Part shown: positions 46,857 through 55,761 of the stretch, piece by piece
How the letters are laid out: each line of letters begins with the position of its first letter
Position numbering within the stretch: position 1 is the first letter of the stretch
Source: Candidatus Nanopelagicales bacterium
GTDB lineage: Bacteria; Actinomycetota; Actinomycetes; S36-B12
Assembly: GCA_018401415.1 (NCBI GenBank)
Contig: JAGYKV010000018.1
Coordinates: forward strand, 276,039 to 340,038
Direction: 5' to 3'
Length of the DNA stretch: 64,000 nt
Notes under the pieces: generated by a model
What the model was told of the DNA's origin: nothing
Database searches by the model: none
Seen by the model: the letters and a program-made list of their open reading frames with translations, nothing else
Position numbers and translations under genes: made by a program

Positions 46857-47334
46857 ACAGCACCCAATGGTAGGTATCGGCACCGACGTTCACGCCATTG
46901 ATCCGCGCAGACCCCTGTGGTTGGCAGGGTTGTTATGGCCGGGTGAAACTGGACTTGCTGGACATAGCGATGCCGATGTTGCTTCGCACGCTCTCTGCGA
47001 TGCCCTGCTCTCGGCCGCGGGTCTGGGTGATCTCGGCGAAGTTTTTGGCATGAGTGATCCGCAGTGGGCCGATGCCTCGGGGGTTTCCATGCTTGGTCAC
47101 ACCGCGCGGCTGGTTCGCGAAGCCGGTTTCGAGATCGGTAATGCATCCGTGCAGGTAATTGGTAATTCGCCCAAAGTCGGGTCGCGACGCCAAGAGGCTC
47201 AGGATCTCCTGACCGCAGCGATTGGTGCTCCGGTGCGAGTCTCCGGTACCACCACCGACGGTTTGGGGCTCACCGGTCGCGGTGAGGGTATTGCCGCGAT
47301 TGCAATCGCCAGTGTTCATTTCACGACTAGATAG
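46840..47334 (+). CDS. ispF: 2-C-methyl-D-erythritol 2,4-cyclodiphosphate synthase
   Basis: IspF forms the cyclic diphosphate in isoprenoid synthesis. I chose the GTG at 46840 with GGAG five bases upstream; an in-frame ATG at 46867 ([11 protein letters not shown]) would also give a functional-looking start. Metal-binding motifs [10 protein letters not shown] and [31 protein letters not shown] are complete, as are [14 protein letters not shown] [11 protein letters not shown] and the C-terminal [17 protein letters not shown]. The length of 164 is normal. Confidence 0.96.
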   Translation: MAPSAEQHPMVGIGTDVHAIDPRRPLWLAGLLWPGETGLAGHSDADVASHALCDALLSAAGLGDLGEVFGMSDPQWADASGVSMLGHTARLVREAGFEIGNASVQVIGNSPKVGSRRQEAQDLLTAAIGAPVRVSGTTTDGLGLTGRGEGIAAIAIASVHFTTR

Positions 47335-47343
47335 AGTTCCCTG

Positions 47344-48756
47344 GTGACTTTGAAAATCCACGACACGGCTACTCGCACTCTGCGGGATTTCACGCCTCTG
47401 GAGCCCGGCAAGGTGGGGATTTACCTCTGTGGTGCGACGGTGCAAGCGCCCCCGCATGTTGGTCACATTCGCAGCGGCATTGCTTTCGATGTTGTTCGAC
47501 GCTGGTTGACCGCAAGCGGCTATACAGTGACGTTTATTCGCAATATCACCGACATCGACGACAAAATAATTCACAATGCTGGCCATGAAGATGTGGACTA
47601 TTGGGTTGTTGCTTCACGTAATGAGCGAGCGTTCACCGACGCGTATAACGCACTCGGGTGTCTGCCGCCGACACATGAGCCCCGAGCCACCGGTCACATT
47701 CCCGAGATGATCGAACTCATGCAGGAGATCATTGATAGAAATCACGGTTACGCCCAAGATGGAGACGTCTATTTCGATATTCGCTCCGATCCCACCTACG
47801 GATCTCTCAGTGGTCAAAAAGTAGATGACATGCTTGCTGCCGAAGATGCTGCGGCCACCAAGAAGCGTGACCCACGTGATTTCGCCATGTGGAAGGGTGC
47901 CAAGCCCGGTGAGCCGCTGTGGAACACGCCGTGGGGTCCGGGTCGCCCGGGTTGGCATATTGAGTGCTCGGCCATGGCACGGAAATACCTCGGTAAGACA
48001 TTTGATATTCACGGTGGCGGTATCGATCTGATTTTCCCGCACCACGAAAATGAAATTGCCCAGTCAAAGGCAGCGGGTGACGGCTTCGCCCAGTACTGGA
48101 TGCATAACGCATGGGTGACCACCGCGGGCGAGAAAATGAGTAAGTCTCTGGGAAATTCGTTACTCGTCAGTGAAGTACTTAAGCGCATTCCCGCATTGCA
48201 TTTGCGCTACTACCTCGCTGGTTCGCATTATCGCTCCATGCTCGAGTATTCCGATTCCGCGGTTCAGGAAGCTGGTCAGGGTTTCACTCGAATCTCCGGA
48301 TTCATTGACCGCGCCATGGAAGCACTTGACCTTGAAGTAGTCCATGCAGATCTGACCACATTGAACCCAAAATTCGTTGAGGAAATGAATAATGACTTCG
48401 GTGTTCCTAATGCCATCGCAGTGATCCACGAAGTTGTGCGAGAAGGCAACACTGAATTAACCAATGGTGATCTCACCGCCGTCAAAAACAAGGTGATCTC
48501 GGTTGTTTCCATGCTCGATGTCCTCGGTATGAATCCACTCGACCCGCTCTGGACGGCCGAAGCCGGAAATAACCAAGGGATCATCGGTGAATTGGTGCAG
48601 GTTGCCATTAATCAACGCAAAGATGCTCGCGAGCGCAAGGATTACGCTGCGGCAGATGCTATTCGCGCAGATCTGGAACGCATTGGCATTGCTCTGGAAG
48701 ACACCAAGGACGGTGTCCGCTGGTCGGTCCGCCCCAATAACGACACCCCTCACTAG
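47344..48756 (+). CDS. cysS: Cysteinyl-tRNA synthetase
   Basis: CysS charges tRNA-Cys. The 470-residue class I synthetase has [28 protein letters not shown], containing the zinc Cys and the HIGH-equivalent [27 protein letters not shown] and the KMSKSLGN signature (about residue 265) follow. The start is a GTG at 47344, 9 bp after ispF. The next gene in the string is rlmB, as in Mycobacterium. Confidence 0.97.
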   Translation: MTLKIHDTATRTLRDFTPLEPGKVGIYLCGATVQAPPHVGHIRSGIAFDVVRRWLTASGYTVTFIRNITDIDDKIIHNAGHEDVDYWVVASRNERAFTDAYNALGCLPPTHEPRATGHIPEMIELMQEIIDRNHGYAQDGDVYFDIRSDPTYGSLSGQKVDDMLAAEDAAATKKRDPRDFAMWKGAKPGEPLWNTPWGPGRPGWHIECSAMARKYLGKTFDIHGGGIDLIFPHHENEIAQSKAAGDGFAQYWMHNAWVTTAGEKMSKSLGNSLLVSEVLKRIPALHLRYYLAGSHYRSMLEYSDSAVQEAGQGFTRISGFIDRAMEALDLEVVHADLTTLNPKFVEEMNNDFGVPNAIAVIHEVVREGNTELTNGDLTAVKNKVISVVSMLDVLGMNPLDPLWTAEAGNNQGIIGELVQVAINQRKDARERKDYAAADAIRADLERIGIALEDTKDGVRWSVRPNNDTPH

Positions 48757-48772
48757 TTAAGGCGGATCACTC

Positions 48773-49729
48773 ATGGCTGGTAACTCTCAACGCAAAGGCG
48801 CAATGCGCAGTACCGGTTCCAAAAAGGGACCCCAGGTGGGTTCCGGGGGCCAGCGTCGCGCCAAACTCGGTGGTCGCGGACCCACACCCAAAGCCGAGGA
48901 CCGCCCACATCATCCGAAAGCGCGGAGCAAGAGGTCGGCCGAAAAGCGCACTGCGAAACTTCCTGCGGGCAGTGGTGCAAGGCGTGCGGAACGCACCAAG
49001 TCCCGTGCCGCCGGACAACTCATGGGTCGCAACTCGGTTGTGGAGGCCCTGCGCGCCAAAGTGCCGGCGAATGCACTGTACGTGCAATCAAAAGCAGACG
49101 CGGATGATCGCTGGCGCGAGGCACTGAAGATCGCTATTGCTCTGAACATCCCTTTAATGGAAGTTCCGCGCAGTGAACTCGACCGCATGACCGACGGTGG
49201 TGTTCACCAAGGGTTGGTGCTCACTGTTCCTGAATACCGGTACGCAGACCTCAAAGAAATCGAATCAGCGAGTTGCATTATTGCCTGCGATGGCCTGACC
49301 GACCCTCGTAATCTCGGTGCCATTGCGCGTTCGGCTGCAGCATTCGGCGCTGAAGGAATTGTGTTGCCTGAACGCCGCAGTGTGGGAGTTACTGCGACAG
49401 CATGGAAGGCCTCTGCAGGGGCGCTATCTCGCATTCGCGTTGCGCAGGTCACCAATCTCAATCGTTCACTTATTACCCTGCAGAAGTCGGGCTTCACGGT
49501 GATTGGTCTGGCGGCAGACGGTAAAACACCTCTGCACACACTTGATAAAGATGTTCTGCAGGGCAAAGTCGTGATCGTGATTGGTGCCGAAGGTGCCGGC
49601 CTGTCCCGCTTGGTCAAGGAAAGTTGTGACTGGTTGGTCAACATTCCCATGAATGGCGGTAATGAATCCCTCAACGCATCTGTTGCGGCATCGATTGTGT
49701 TGCAAGATATGTACCGCGCCCGTTCCTAA
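48773..49729 (+). CDS. rlmB: 23S rRNA 2'-O-methyltransferase RlmB (TrmH/SpoU family)
   Basis: The 318-residue protein starts with a long basic, disordered N-terminal extension of about 80 residues, common in actinobacterial members. MGRNSVVEALRAKVPANALYV follows. The SpoU methylase domain has CDGLTDPRNLGAIARSAAAFGAEGIVLPERRSVGVTATAWKASAGALSRI. The C-terminal knot has VVIVIGAEGAGLSRLVKESCDWLVNIPMNGGNESLNASVAASIVLQDM. It methylates the ribose of a conserved G in 23S rRNA. It converges with the antiporter gene (4-bp overlap). Confidence 0.93.
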   Translation: MAGNSQRKGAMRSTGSKKGPQVGSGGQRRAKLGGRGPTPKAEDRPHHPKARSKRSAEKRTAKLPAGSGARRAERTKSRAAGQLMGRNSVVEALRAKVPANALYVQSKADADDRWREALKIAIALNIPLMEVPRSELDRMTDGGVHQGLVLTVPEYRYADLKEIESASCIIACDGLTDPRNLGAIARSAAAFGAEGIVLPERRSVGVTATAWKASAGALSRIRVAQVTNLNRSLITLQKSGFTVIGLAADGKTPLHTLDKDVLQGKVVIVIGAEGAGLSRLVKESCDWLVNIPMNGGNESLNASVAASIVLQDMYRARS

Positions 49730-50898
49730 TCCTGAATGGTTGTGGATTTCTTTCCCAGTCGCTGAGCGAGCAAGGGGAATACCAGAACCGTGAGCGCGCC
49801 TGCACCGACAAGTGCGGCTGCTTCATCTGTTCCCATGAGTCCGGCGTTAACCTGCAATGTTGTTACGGCAACAATTATCGGTAGGGCGGTCGCTATGTAC
49901 AGCGACAACCGAGTCCGTTCGCGTACGTCGGGCAGTGCCCATCGATACACGAACATCTGTGGTACTGCTCGCACCAGAATGATGAGCACGAAGAAGCCCA
50001 ACATCATGAAGGGGTTTGAAATAATTGCCAAGATATCGAGTTGTGCTCCCGAAACAATGAAGAACAGCGGCACCATCAAACCAAAGGCGATTGATTCCAC
50101 TTTGCCTTGCACCAAGTGTTCATTCGTAGGTGTGATGAACCGGCGCACAATTATTCCAGCGATGAATGCTCCCAGAACAACATCGAAGCCGAGCACATCT
50201 GCCAAACTGAGTAGGGCAATCATGAGGAGGACGGTTAATCGCACCGCGGTTTGAGAACTACTGGAGTGCCCAAACTCAATGATGCGAGCAATTCGCTCAT
50301 TCTTGAAGCGATCGGGTATCACGGCAAGAGCCACAGCTATGAGTCCAAAAACTGCCAAGGTGATTAATGCAAGGAATGAGGACTGACTACCCAGCAGCAC
50401 CGAGATGGCAATGATCGGACCGAGTTCACCCCATGCGCCAGCGCCCATGAAGTAGGTGCCGAATTTCGTGGACAACAACCCGCTATCTCTCATGATCGGA
50501 AGGAGGGTGCCCAGCGCTGTCGACACGAGTGCGATGGCCACCGCGAGGCCATCGTCAAATAAACCCATTGCATCGAAAGTCAGTGACGCGACCAAGGCCA
50601 GTGCGAGTGAGACCAGCCAGCCGATGGCGGCGAGTTTGCCGCTCCGTCCTTGAACGGCTCGCCTTTCCAGTTCCATGCCGGCAAGGAAGAACAGCATTCC
50701 CAGGCCGATTTCGGCGAGCAGGTCAATGGCAGCATCAATTTTGATCCACCCGAGAACCTCGGGTCCGAAAATGATGCCGCCAATAAGAAGGAGCACTACC
50801 TCAGCGACGCGAATCCGGATGAATCCCAAGATGATCGGAACGGCAGCAGCAATCGCGACAATCACAAGAAGCGAAATGAGGTCCTGTTCAAGTGTCAT
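49726..50898 (-). CDS. CPA2 family cation:proton antiporter
   Basis: The 390-residue protein has about twelve hydrophobic segments. It shows LLAEIGLGMLFFLAGMELERRAVQG after helix 3 and DGLAVAIALVSTALGTLLPIMRDSGLL, typical of CPA2 Na+/H+ or K+/H+ antiporters. There is no C-terminal TrkA-N domain, so regulation by nucleotide binding is unlikely. It sits 2 bp after the DUF4032 gene on the same strand and is probably co-transcribed. The ion is not determined by sequence. Confidence 0.9.
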   Translation of the reverse strand: MTLEQDLISLLVIVAIAAAVPIILGFIRIRVAEVVLLLIGGIIFGPEVLGWIKIDAAIDLLAEIGLGMLFFLAGMELERRAVQGRSGKLAAIGWLVSLALALVASLTFDAMGLFDDGLAVAIALVSTALGTLLPIMRDSGLLSTKFGTYFMGAGAWGELGPIIAISVLLGSQSSFLALITLAVFGLIAVALAVIPDRFKNERIARIIEFGHSSSSQTAVRLTVLLMIALLSLADVLGFDVVLGAFIAGIIVRRFITPTNEHLVQGKVESIAFGLMVPLFFIVSGAQLDILAIISNPFMMLGFFVLIILVRAVPQMFVYRWALPDVRERTRLSLYIATALPIIVAVTTLQVNAGLMGTDEAAALVGAGALTVLVFPLLAQRLGKKSTTIQD

Positions 50899-50900
50899 AA

Positions 50901-52178
50901 TTACGCCTGATTTTCTGTGAGGTCGGCTGGCAAAATGATACGCAATTCCGCGGTTGAATCACTAGGGGTTCCGCTGCGTGCCCCCAAAACAGCTTTTTCC
51001 TCTGGCTTATTCGGAAGGACTGTCGCAACGTAATCCTCCACCACTTGGGCGAATGGCACACTGTGCCCGGCGGCCTCTGACATGAACCACCGGTGTTCGA
51101 GTACCTCGTGGAAGATCTCGGCTGGCTCTAAGCGCCCTCGCATGTGTGGCGGCACTGATTGCATGACCAGTTCAAATCGATCACTGACCCACCTGTGTGC
51201 AACAAGTTCTTCATCTTCGCGCCCGTGTCCGAGTTTGACCCGGTAGGAGTCCAGGTCATTGAGGAGCCTGCGGGCTTGATTTTCCCCAACGTCGAGCCCG
51301 GTGAGTCGAATCAATCGGCGGGAGTGGTGACCTGCATCCACCACCTTGGGCGAGACTCGAATAACTTCTTGGTCCCCATCGGTGTCCACCTGCAGCTCAG
51401 CGACATCGAATCCGAGTTCATTGAGTCTGCGCATCTGCTTTTCCAATCCCAATCGGTTGGCACGAGTGAACTCAATGGGCTTGGTGATTGCATTCCATAA
51501 GGCGTCGTACCGAGTGCGCAGGCTCACGCCGGTCACAATCGGGTCAATACCCTCTTGCAGGCGATTACCGGCAGCCAAGTCCATGAGTTCGCCGGCAACA
51601 TTGATTGCCGCGGTCTCCAAGTCATATTCCCGTTGGCCGTCTGACAGTGTGGGATGTAACTCACCGGTTTCGGCATCGACCAAATACGCCGCGAAAGATC
51701 CAGCGTCCCGAAGAAACAAAGTATTGGACAGCGAAACGTCATTCCAAGAAAACCCAATGAGGTGCAATTGCACCATTAATAGTGCCAGAGCATCCAGCAA
51801 CCGATCGGTAGTTTCAGCACGCAAACTCGAGGAGAAGAGTGCACGGTAGGGAAGGGAGAACGGCAAATGCTTGGTGATCAGCGCAGCAGGGAGCACTTCG
51901 CCCGAAACATCGAGCCTTTCACTGACCGTCCCAACCGGTTCTACGCTGGGAACATCGCGCCGCTGTAATTCGTGCAGCAGGTGATACTCACGCTCGACTA
52001 ACTCAAGTTCAGCTTCTTTAATTGCATAAACAACGCCATTAATGCGCACAAATCGAACAATGTGTCGCGAGATCCCACGGGGGAGAGCAACCACTAAATC
52101 TTCAGGCCACTCCTCCAGCGGCACGTCCCATGGGAGGAAAGTCAGCTCGGGCTCCGCCGCTATTCCCACTAATCGCAT
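50901..52178 (-). CDS. DUF4032 domain protein, kinase-like
   Basis: The 425-residue protein is the actinobacterial DUF4032 type. The N-terminal two-thirds resemble a lipopolysaccharide-kinase/protein-kinase-like fold, with YAIKEAELELVEREYHLLHEL (Lys and Glu positions), LIGFSWNDVSLSNTLFLRD (catalytic loop-like) and YLVDAETGELHP. The C-terminal DUF4032 part carries EVLEHRWFMSEAAGHSVPFAQVVEDYVATVLP. Kinase activity is inferred and its substrate unknown. It lies between the antiporter and a 40-residue acidic protein gene. Confidence 0.85.
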   Translation of the reverse strand: MRLVGIAAEPELTFLPWDVPLEEWPEDLVVALPRGISRHIVRFVRINGVVYAIKEAELELVEREYHLLHELQRRDVPSVEPVGTVSERLDVSGEVLPAALITKHLPFSLPYRALFSSSLRAETTDRLLDALALLMVQLHLIGFSWNDVSLSNTLFLRDAGSFAAYLVDAETGELHPTLSDGQREYDLETAAINVAGELMDLAAGNRLQEGIDPIVTGVSLRTRYDALWNAITKPIEFTRANRLGLEKQMRRLNELGFDVAELQVDTDGDQEVIRVSPKVVDAGHHSRRLIRLTGLDVGENQARRLLNDLDSYRVKLGHGREDEELVAHRWVSDRFELVMQSVPPHMRGRLEPAEIFHEVLEHRWFMSEAAGHSVPFAQVVEDYVATVLPNKPEEKAVLGARSGTPSDSTAELRIILPADLTENQA

Positions 52179-52200
52179 GGCGCGCTAACAGAAAGACGCA

Positions 52201-52323
52201 CTACTCGTCTTCTTCAGCTTCCTTGCCAAATGGGTGGTGCTTAATGTCTTCTTCGTGCCGGGCTTCATCTTGGGACATGCCTTCGTGGGACTTTTCCTGT
52301 TGTTCATCGCGTTCATGTGTCAT
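52201..52323 (-). CDS. Small charged protein (40 aa)
   Basis: A 41-codon frame runs from an ATG at 52323..52321 to TAG at 52203..52201. The product begins MTHERDEQQEKSHEGMSQDE and ends HHPFGKEAEEDE. It is extremely rich in Glu, Asp, His and Lys, with no hydrophobic core, so it should be disordered. It lies 22 bp upstream of the DUF4032 gene on the same strand. The regular composition supports coding, but its function is unknown and it could be a short leader peptide. Confidence 0.5.
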   Translation of the reverse strand: MTHERDEQQEKSHEGMSQDEARHEEDIKHHPFGKEAEEDE

Positions 52324-52379
52324 GCGGCAAGACTAGTGCCCGTCAGGGCGTGGCTGACTCCGTATCGATATTGCTGCTC

Positions 52380-53516
52380 TCAGATCTCTTCATCGAAAAT
52401 ATGATCACCAGTTCCATAGGATTGGACTTGGGCTCTCAAGTAATCAAATCGGCCCAGTATCGCGGTGGATTCCAACACAGAGGAAACATCGCCAAACTCG
52501 GCGACAACATTTGTGGCCATGCCCCGGATTGTGGTCGCGAACTCCGTGGAATCTACTGCACCAGCATCTCCAGCGAGCACGATTGGTGCGCCCTTTGGTC
52601 CCATTACGCTTTCGGCCTGTACGAGAAGTTCACGGATCAGTTCATTTAATTGATCGGGTGTGAGGGCGGCGGGCAAACGTCGGTCGTAGAGCGCATCTGT
52701 TGCGCCCGCAAGTCCGCGCACCTGAATCGCGAATCCCAGCAGGCGTCGCAGTGATAGTGCGAGTTGCGGGAGTTGGGATCGGATATTTCCAGCGCGCAGA
52801 TTTGCGTGGGTCCCTTCGGATACCTGCGTCAGTTGTTCACGTGCTTGGAGGGAACCTTCGCGCAATTGTCGCGCTTTGGGAATGTAGTCGTGAACCCTTC
52901 CGTGGACATCCGTCCCCGATTCTTCGCCAATAGCCCTCAGTACATCGAAGATATCGTCCCGATACTTCGCCATGGTTTCCAGGAATAGTCCAAGCGGTGG
53001 TTTTGGCGGCCACGCCAACACCGCCGCAATGCCCACGACGCCACCGATGCCGACGTCAAGTACCCGCCACAGATCCTGTTCCATGGAGTTCGGCCCAATG
53101 GACAGCACGAATATCACCGCAATAGGAATTTGGATCTGACCGCCAAATGAAAATGGCAAGAGTCGCGCAATGACAAGTGAGATCACCAGTCCAAGACCGA
53201 ATGTCCACCATGAAAGCCCGAGCAGGTTCACCCAAATCGATGCGCCCAGAACTCCAACGCCAGTGCCCAGAACGCGTTGTGCGGAGATTCCCAATGTTGA
53301 CCACGGTGATGTTTGAACCACAAGCAGAGTGGTGATGGGAGCAAAGATCCCTAGGGTGCTCTGGGACAGATTGGTTGCAATCAACCACGCAATGGTTGCC
53401 GCGATGGCGACTCGGGCAATGTGTTTATATGAACCGATCCCGGAGGGTCGAATTTTCAGCGCACCACCGAAACTATCGCCGGGGAGAAGATCACCAAAAA
53501 CTCGGTCCGTTGCCAC
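52380..53516 (-). CDS. FUSC family membrane protein
   Basis: The 378-residue protein has six N-terminal hydrophobic helices within the first 175 residues (VAIAATIAWLIATNLS, LGIFAPITTLLVVQTSPWSTLGISAQRVLGTGVGVLGAS, LVISLVIARLLP and others). A helical cytoplasmic part follows. This is the FUSC/aromatic-acid exporter layout, with the signature GISAQRVLGTGVG. A substrate such as an aromatic acid is only guessed from the family. It precedes the small charged protein and DUF4032 genes on the same strand. Confidence 0.85.
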   Translation of the reverse strand: MATDRVFGDLLPGDSFGGALKIRPSGIGSYKHIARVAIAATIAWLIATNLSQSTLGIFAPITTLLVVQTSPWSTLGISAQRVLGTGVGVLGASIWVNLLGLSWWTFGLGLVISLVIARLLPFSFGGQIQIPIAVIFVLSIGPNSMEQDLWRVLDVGIGGVVGIAAVLAWPPKPPLGLFLETMAKYRDDIFDVLRAIGEESGTDVHGRVHDYIPKARQLREGSLQAREQLTQVSEGTHANLRAGNIRSQLPQLALSLRRLLGFAIQVRGLAGATDALYDRRLPAALTPDQLNELIRELLVQAESVMGPKGAPIVLAGDAGAVDSTEFATTIRGMATNVVAEFGDVSSVLESTAILGRFDYLRAQVQSYGTGDHIFDEEI

Positions 53517-53598
53517 ATATGCAGCATAACTAGGTTAAACGGGTGGCCGAATCAACATTGATGGCATCGGTGCCATTTTGGTGGACTAGATTGAGCAA

Positions 53599-54849
53599 AT
53601 GCGAATCGGCAGAGTCATTGGATTTATTGTTCTTGGAGCGATCTCAGCAGGTGTCTTGTATGGCATTGCACTTGTCGGTTCAAGCTGGGAGAGCGGACGC
53701 GAGCGGCAGATCAGCCTCGACCCGTTCTACACACCACCGAATCCAATTCCAGACGAACTGGGCACGGTTATTCGAACCGAGCCTCTGGGCATTACCGTGG
53801 ACGGTGGCACGGCGGAGCGAATTCTCTATGTCTCCGAACGACCTGACGGAACCCGTGCCGTTTCCGGCGGCATGATCTTCATTCCCACCCTCCCCGCCCC
53901 CACGGAAGGTCGACCCGTTGTCGCATGGGAGCACGGAACCCTCGGAATGGGCGATGCTTGCGTGCCATCGAGATCCACCAATCCGATAGGGGACATGACG
54001 ACATTTATTGGCCCCATGCTCAAGCAGGGATGGGTTGTCGTGGCAACCGACTATGTAGGGCTGGGGACACCTGGGCCCAATCAATATCTGATCGCCCAGT
54101 CTGAGGTGCGTGATGTTGTGAATGCTGTTCGGGCGGCACGCAATATTCCCGAGGCTGAGGCGAGTAATCGTTATGCCACGTTCGGACATTCCCAGGGTGG
54201 GCACGCATCTATTTGGACGGGGCACTTGGGACCGGAATTCGCACCGGAACTGGAACTCATGGGTGTTGCCGCCGCGGCACCTGCGTTGAACTTGTCGGAT
54301 ATTGCTTCGGCGCAGTGGGATACCGCCGTCGGCTGGGTCATTGGCTCGGATCTCATTGAGTCTTGGCCCACCTACTATTCAGATTTACCGGTGGACGCTG
54401 TCCTTACCACAGCTGGGCGTGATGCCAGCCAGCGATTGGCCGCCGAGTGCATTAAGGAATCAGGTCTTGAAGCATTGGCCCGTGAGAAGTTTGGTCAGCA
54501 GATTTTCGCATTCGATCCACTGACGAATGTGCAGTGGCGCGATTCCATGTTGGCGCAGACGCCCCCACCCATGCCGGTGGACATGCCGGTATTCATTGCG
54601 CAGGGGACAGCCGACGAAATAGTCCTCCCCTGGCCGAATTCCATCATTCAACAAAAGTGGTGCGATGCCGGATCAACCATCAGCATGCTGTGGATGGGCG
54701 ATGTCAACCACGAAGATGCCGCCCACGTTTCCGGCCCGGCAGCGGTGGATTGGATTGCCGATCGTTTCGCCGGCCGTCCTGCCGGGCGTTCCTGCGATGT
54801 CCCGCCACCGATTGCGCCGGTGAACCCAGCGCAACCGTCAGCATCATGA
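53599..54849 (+). CDS. Secreted or membrane-anchored lipase-like alpha/beta hydrolase
   Basis: The 416-residue protein begins with a hydrophobic signal/anchor segment (GRVIGFIVLGAISAGVLYGIALVG). An alpha/beta hydrolase of the secretory lipase (LIP, PF03583) type follows. Family features are VVAWEHGTLGMGDACVPS, GWVVVATDYVGLGTPGPNQYLIA, the nucleophile elbow FGHSQGGHASIW, the acid in FIAQGTADEIVLPW and the His in GDVNHEDAA. It probably cleaves ester bonds outside the cell. The tail is Pro/Ala-rich. Confidence 0.88.
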   Translation: MRIGRVIGFIVLGAISAGVLYGIALVGSSWESGRERQISLDPFYTPPNPIPDELGTVIRTEPLGITVDGGTAERILYVSERPDGTRAVSGGMIFIPTLPAPTEGRPVVAWEHGTLGMGDACVPSRSTNPIGDMTTFIGPMLKQGWVVVATDYVGLGTPGPNQYLIAQSEVRDVVNAVRAARNIPEAEASNRYATFGHSQGGHASIWTGHLGPEFAPELELMGVAAAAPALNLSDIASAQWDTAVGWVIGSDLIESWPTYYSDLPVDAVLTTAGRDASQRLAAECIKESGLEALAREKFGQQIFAFDPLTNVQWRDSMLAQTPPPMPVDMPVFIAQGTADEIVLPWPNSIIQQKWCDAGSTISMLWMGDVNHEDAAHVSGPAAVDWIADRFAGRPAGRSCDVPPPIAPVNPAQPSAS

Positions 54850-54862
54850 GGTTTCACCCACC

Positions 54863-54892
54863 GTGATGTTTTGATGCTGTGATGTTTTGATG
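54863..54892. promoter_or_regulatory. Direct-repeat operator upstream of vapBC
   Basis: GTGATGTTTTGATG occurs twice, at 54863-54876 and 54879-54892, 16 bp apart, ending 7 bp before the vapB start. The two copies lie where an antitoxin-toxin complex would bind to repress its own operon. That role is inferred from position. Confidence 0.6.
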
Positions 54893-54899
54893 TTATGGT

Positions 54900-55118
54900 A
54901 TGTCCATGCGTACCACACTTGATATTGACGATCGGGTGTTGGCGGTGGCCCGCACCCTCAGTGCTGAAACCGGCCTTTCACTGGGAGCAGCGGTGTCGGA
55001 ATTGGCCAGGCGCGGTTTGAGGTATCGGGTTGTGGATGACGGTTTGCCGAGTTTTGTCGTATCACCGGATACTCCTCCCATGACGCCCGACATTGTTCGT
55101 GAAGCCCTTTCGGAATGA
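54900..55118 (+). CDS. vapB: VapB-type antitoxin
   Basis: The 72-residue protein has a ribbon-helix-helix-like N-terminus (MRTTLDIDDRVLAVARTLSAETGLSLGAAVSELARRGL) and a C-terminal extension (SFVVSPDTPPMTPDIVREALSE) of the kind that wraps the toxin's active site. The start could be the ATG at 54900 or 54906. Its stop overlaps the vapC start by 4 bp (ATGA), so the pair is co-translated. It neutralises the PIN toxin and, with it, represses the operon through the upstream direct repeats (inferred). Confidence 0.88.
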   Translation: MSMRTTLDIDDRVLAVARTLSAETGLSLGAAVSELARRGLRYRVVDDGLPSFVVSPDTPPMTPDIVREALSE

Positions 55119-55546
55119 CTCACCTTCTGGATGTCAATGTTTTGATCGCGCTGGTGTGGCCTAATCACGTCCATCATCGAGCTGCGCGTCAGTGGTTCTT
55201 CGAATTCCATGAACAAGGTTGGGCAACCTGTCCGGTCACCGAGTCGGGGTTCATTCGTGTCTCGAGTAATCAGCGAGTAACGCCTGAGGCGCGAACTCCC
55301 GCAGAGGCGGCTCATTTACTGGAGTTGTTGTGCTCCCGATCAGGACATACATTTTTGGGTGACAGCGTCCGATTCACCAAGCATCTGCAGACCTTCGAGC
55401 AGATTTCTCTGACGAGTGCTCAGGTGAGCGACCTTCACTTGATCTTCCTTGCATCCGGAGCGGGGGCGACCTTCGTGACCTTTGATCGAGGCGCTGCCTC
55501 AATGGCTATGATTCTTGAGAGCCCCCATCTGCTTCTGTCTCTGTAG
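55115..55546 (+). CDS. vapC: VapC-type PIN domain toxin
   Basis: The 143-residue PIN-domain ribonuclease has its acidic residues in place: Asp6 in LLDVNVLIAL, Glu in VTESGFIRVSSN (about 43) and Asp in VTFDRGA (about 126). The presence of the full set suggests an active toxin that cleaves a tRNA or rRNA. It forms a bicistron with vapB and begins the accessory stretch that ends near 59.7 kb. Confidence 0.9.
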   Translation: MTHLLDVNVLIALVWPNHVHHRAARQWFFEFHEQGWATCPVTESGFIRVSSNQRVTPEARTPAEAAHLLELLCSRSGHTFLGDSVRFTKHLQTFEQISLTSAQVSDLHLIFLASGAGATFVTFDRGAASMAMILESPHLLLSL

Positions 55547-55699
55547 TCTGAGTGTCGTAGCTTCGCCTCGCACTTGGTTCAGCACTACCGCGTAAGTTTC
55601 ACTCTCCGGATCGATTAATTTGAAGCGTTCAAGGTCTGCAATCCCGAGCGCCCATAACCGACGTGCGCTAGAGCGATGAGTGAGTCGCCTAGCAAGTGA
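55499..55699 (-). pseudogene. Possible gene fragment antisense to the vapC end
   Basis: A 66-residue open stretch without a usual start codon reads RRLWALGIADLERFKLIDPE, then continues with VVLNQVRGEATTL. This is an even, natural-looking amino acid composition. It is bounded by TAA upstream and ends inside vapC on the other strand. It may be the remnant of a gene lost when the neighbouring modules arrived. I do not recognise a family, and chance cannot be excluded. Apart from it, the gap between vapC and the amine oxidase shows nothing. Confidence 0.25.
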
Positions 55700-55761
55700 T
55701 TACAGATGGGCCTGGGTAGCTGTCCGTGCCACACTTCTGCAATGGGTGGATACGAAACTCC

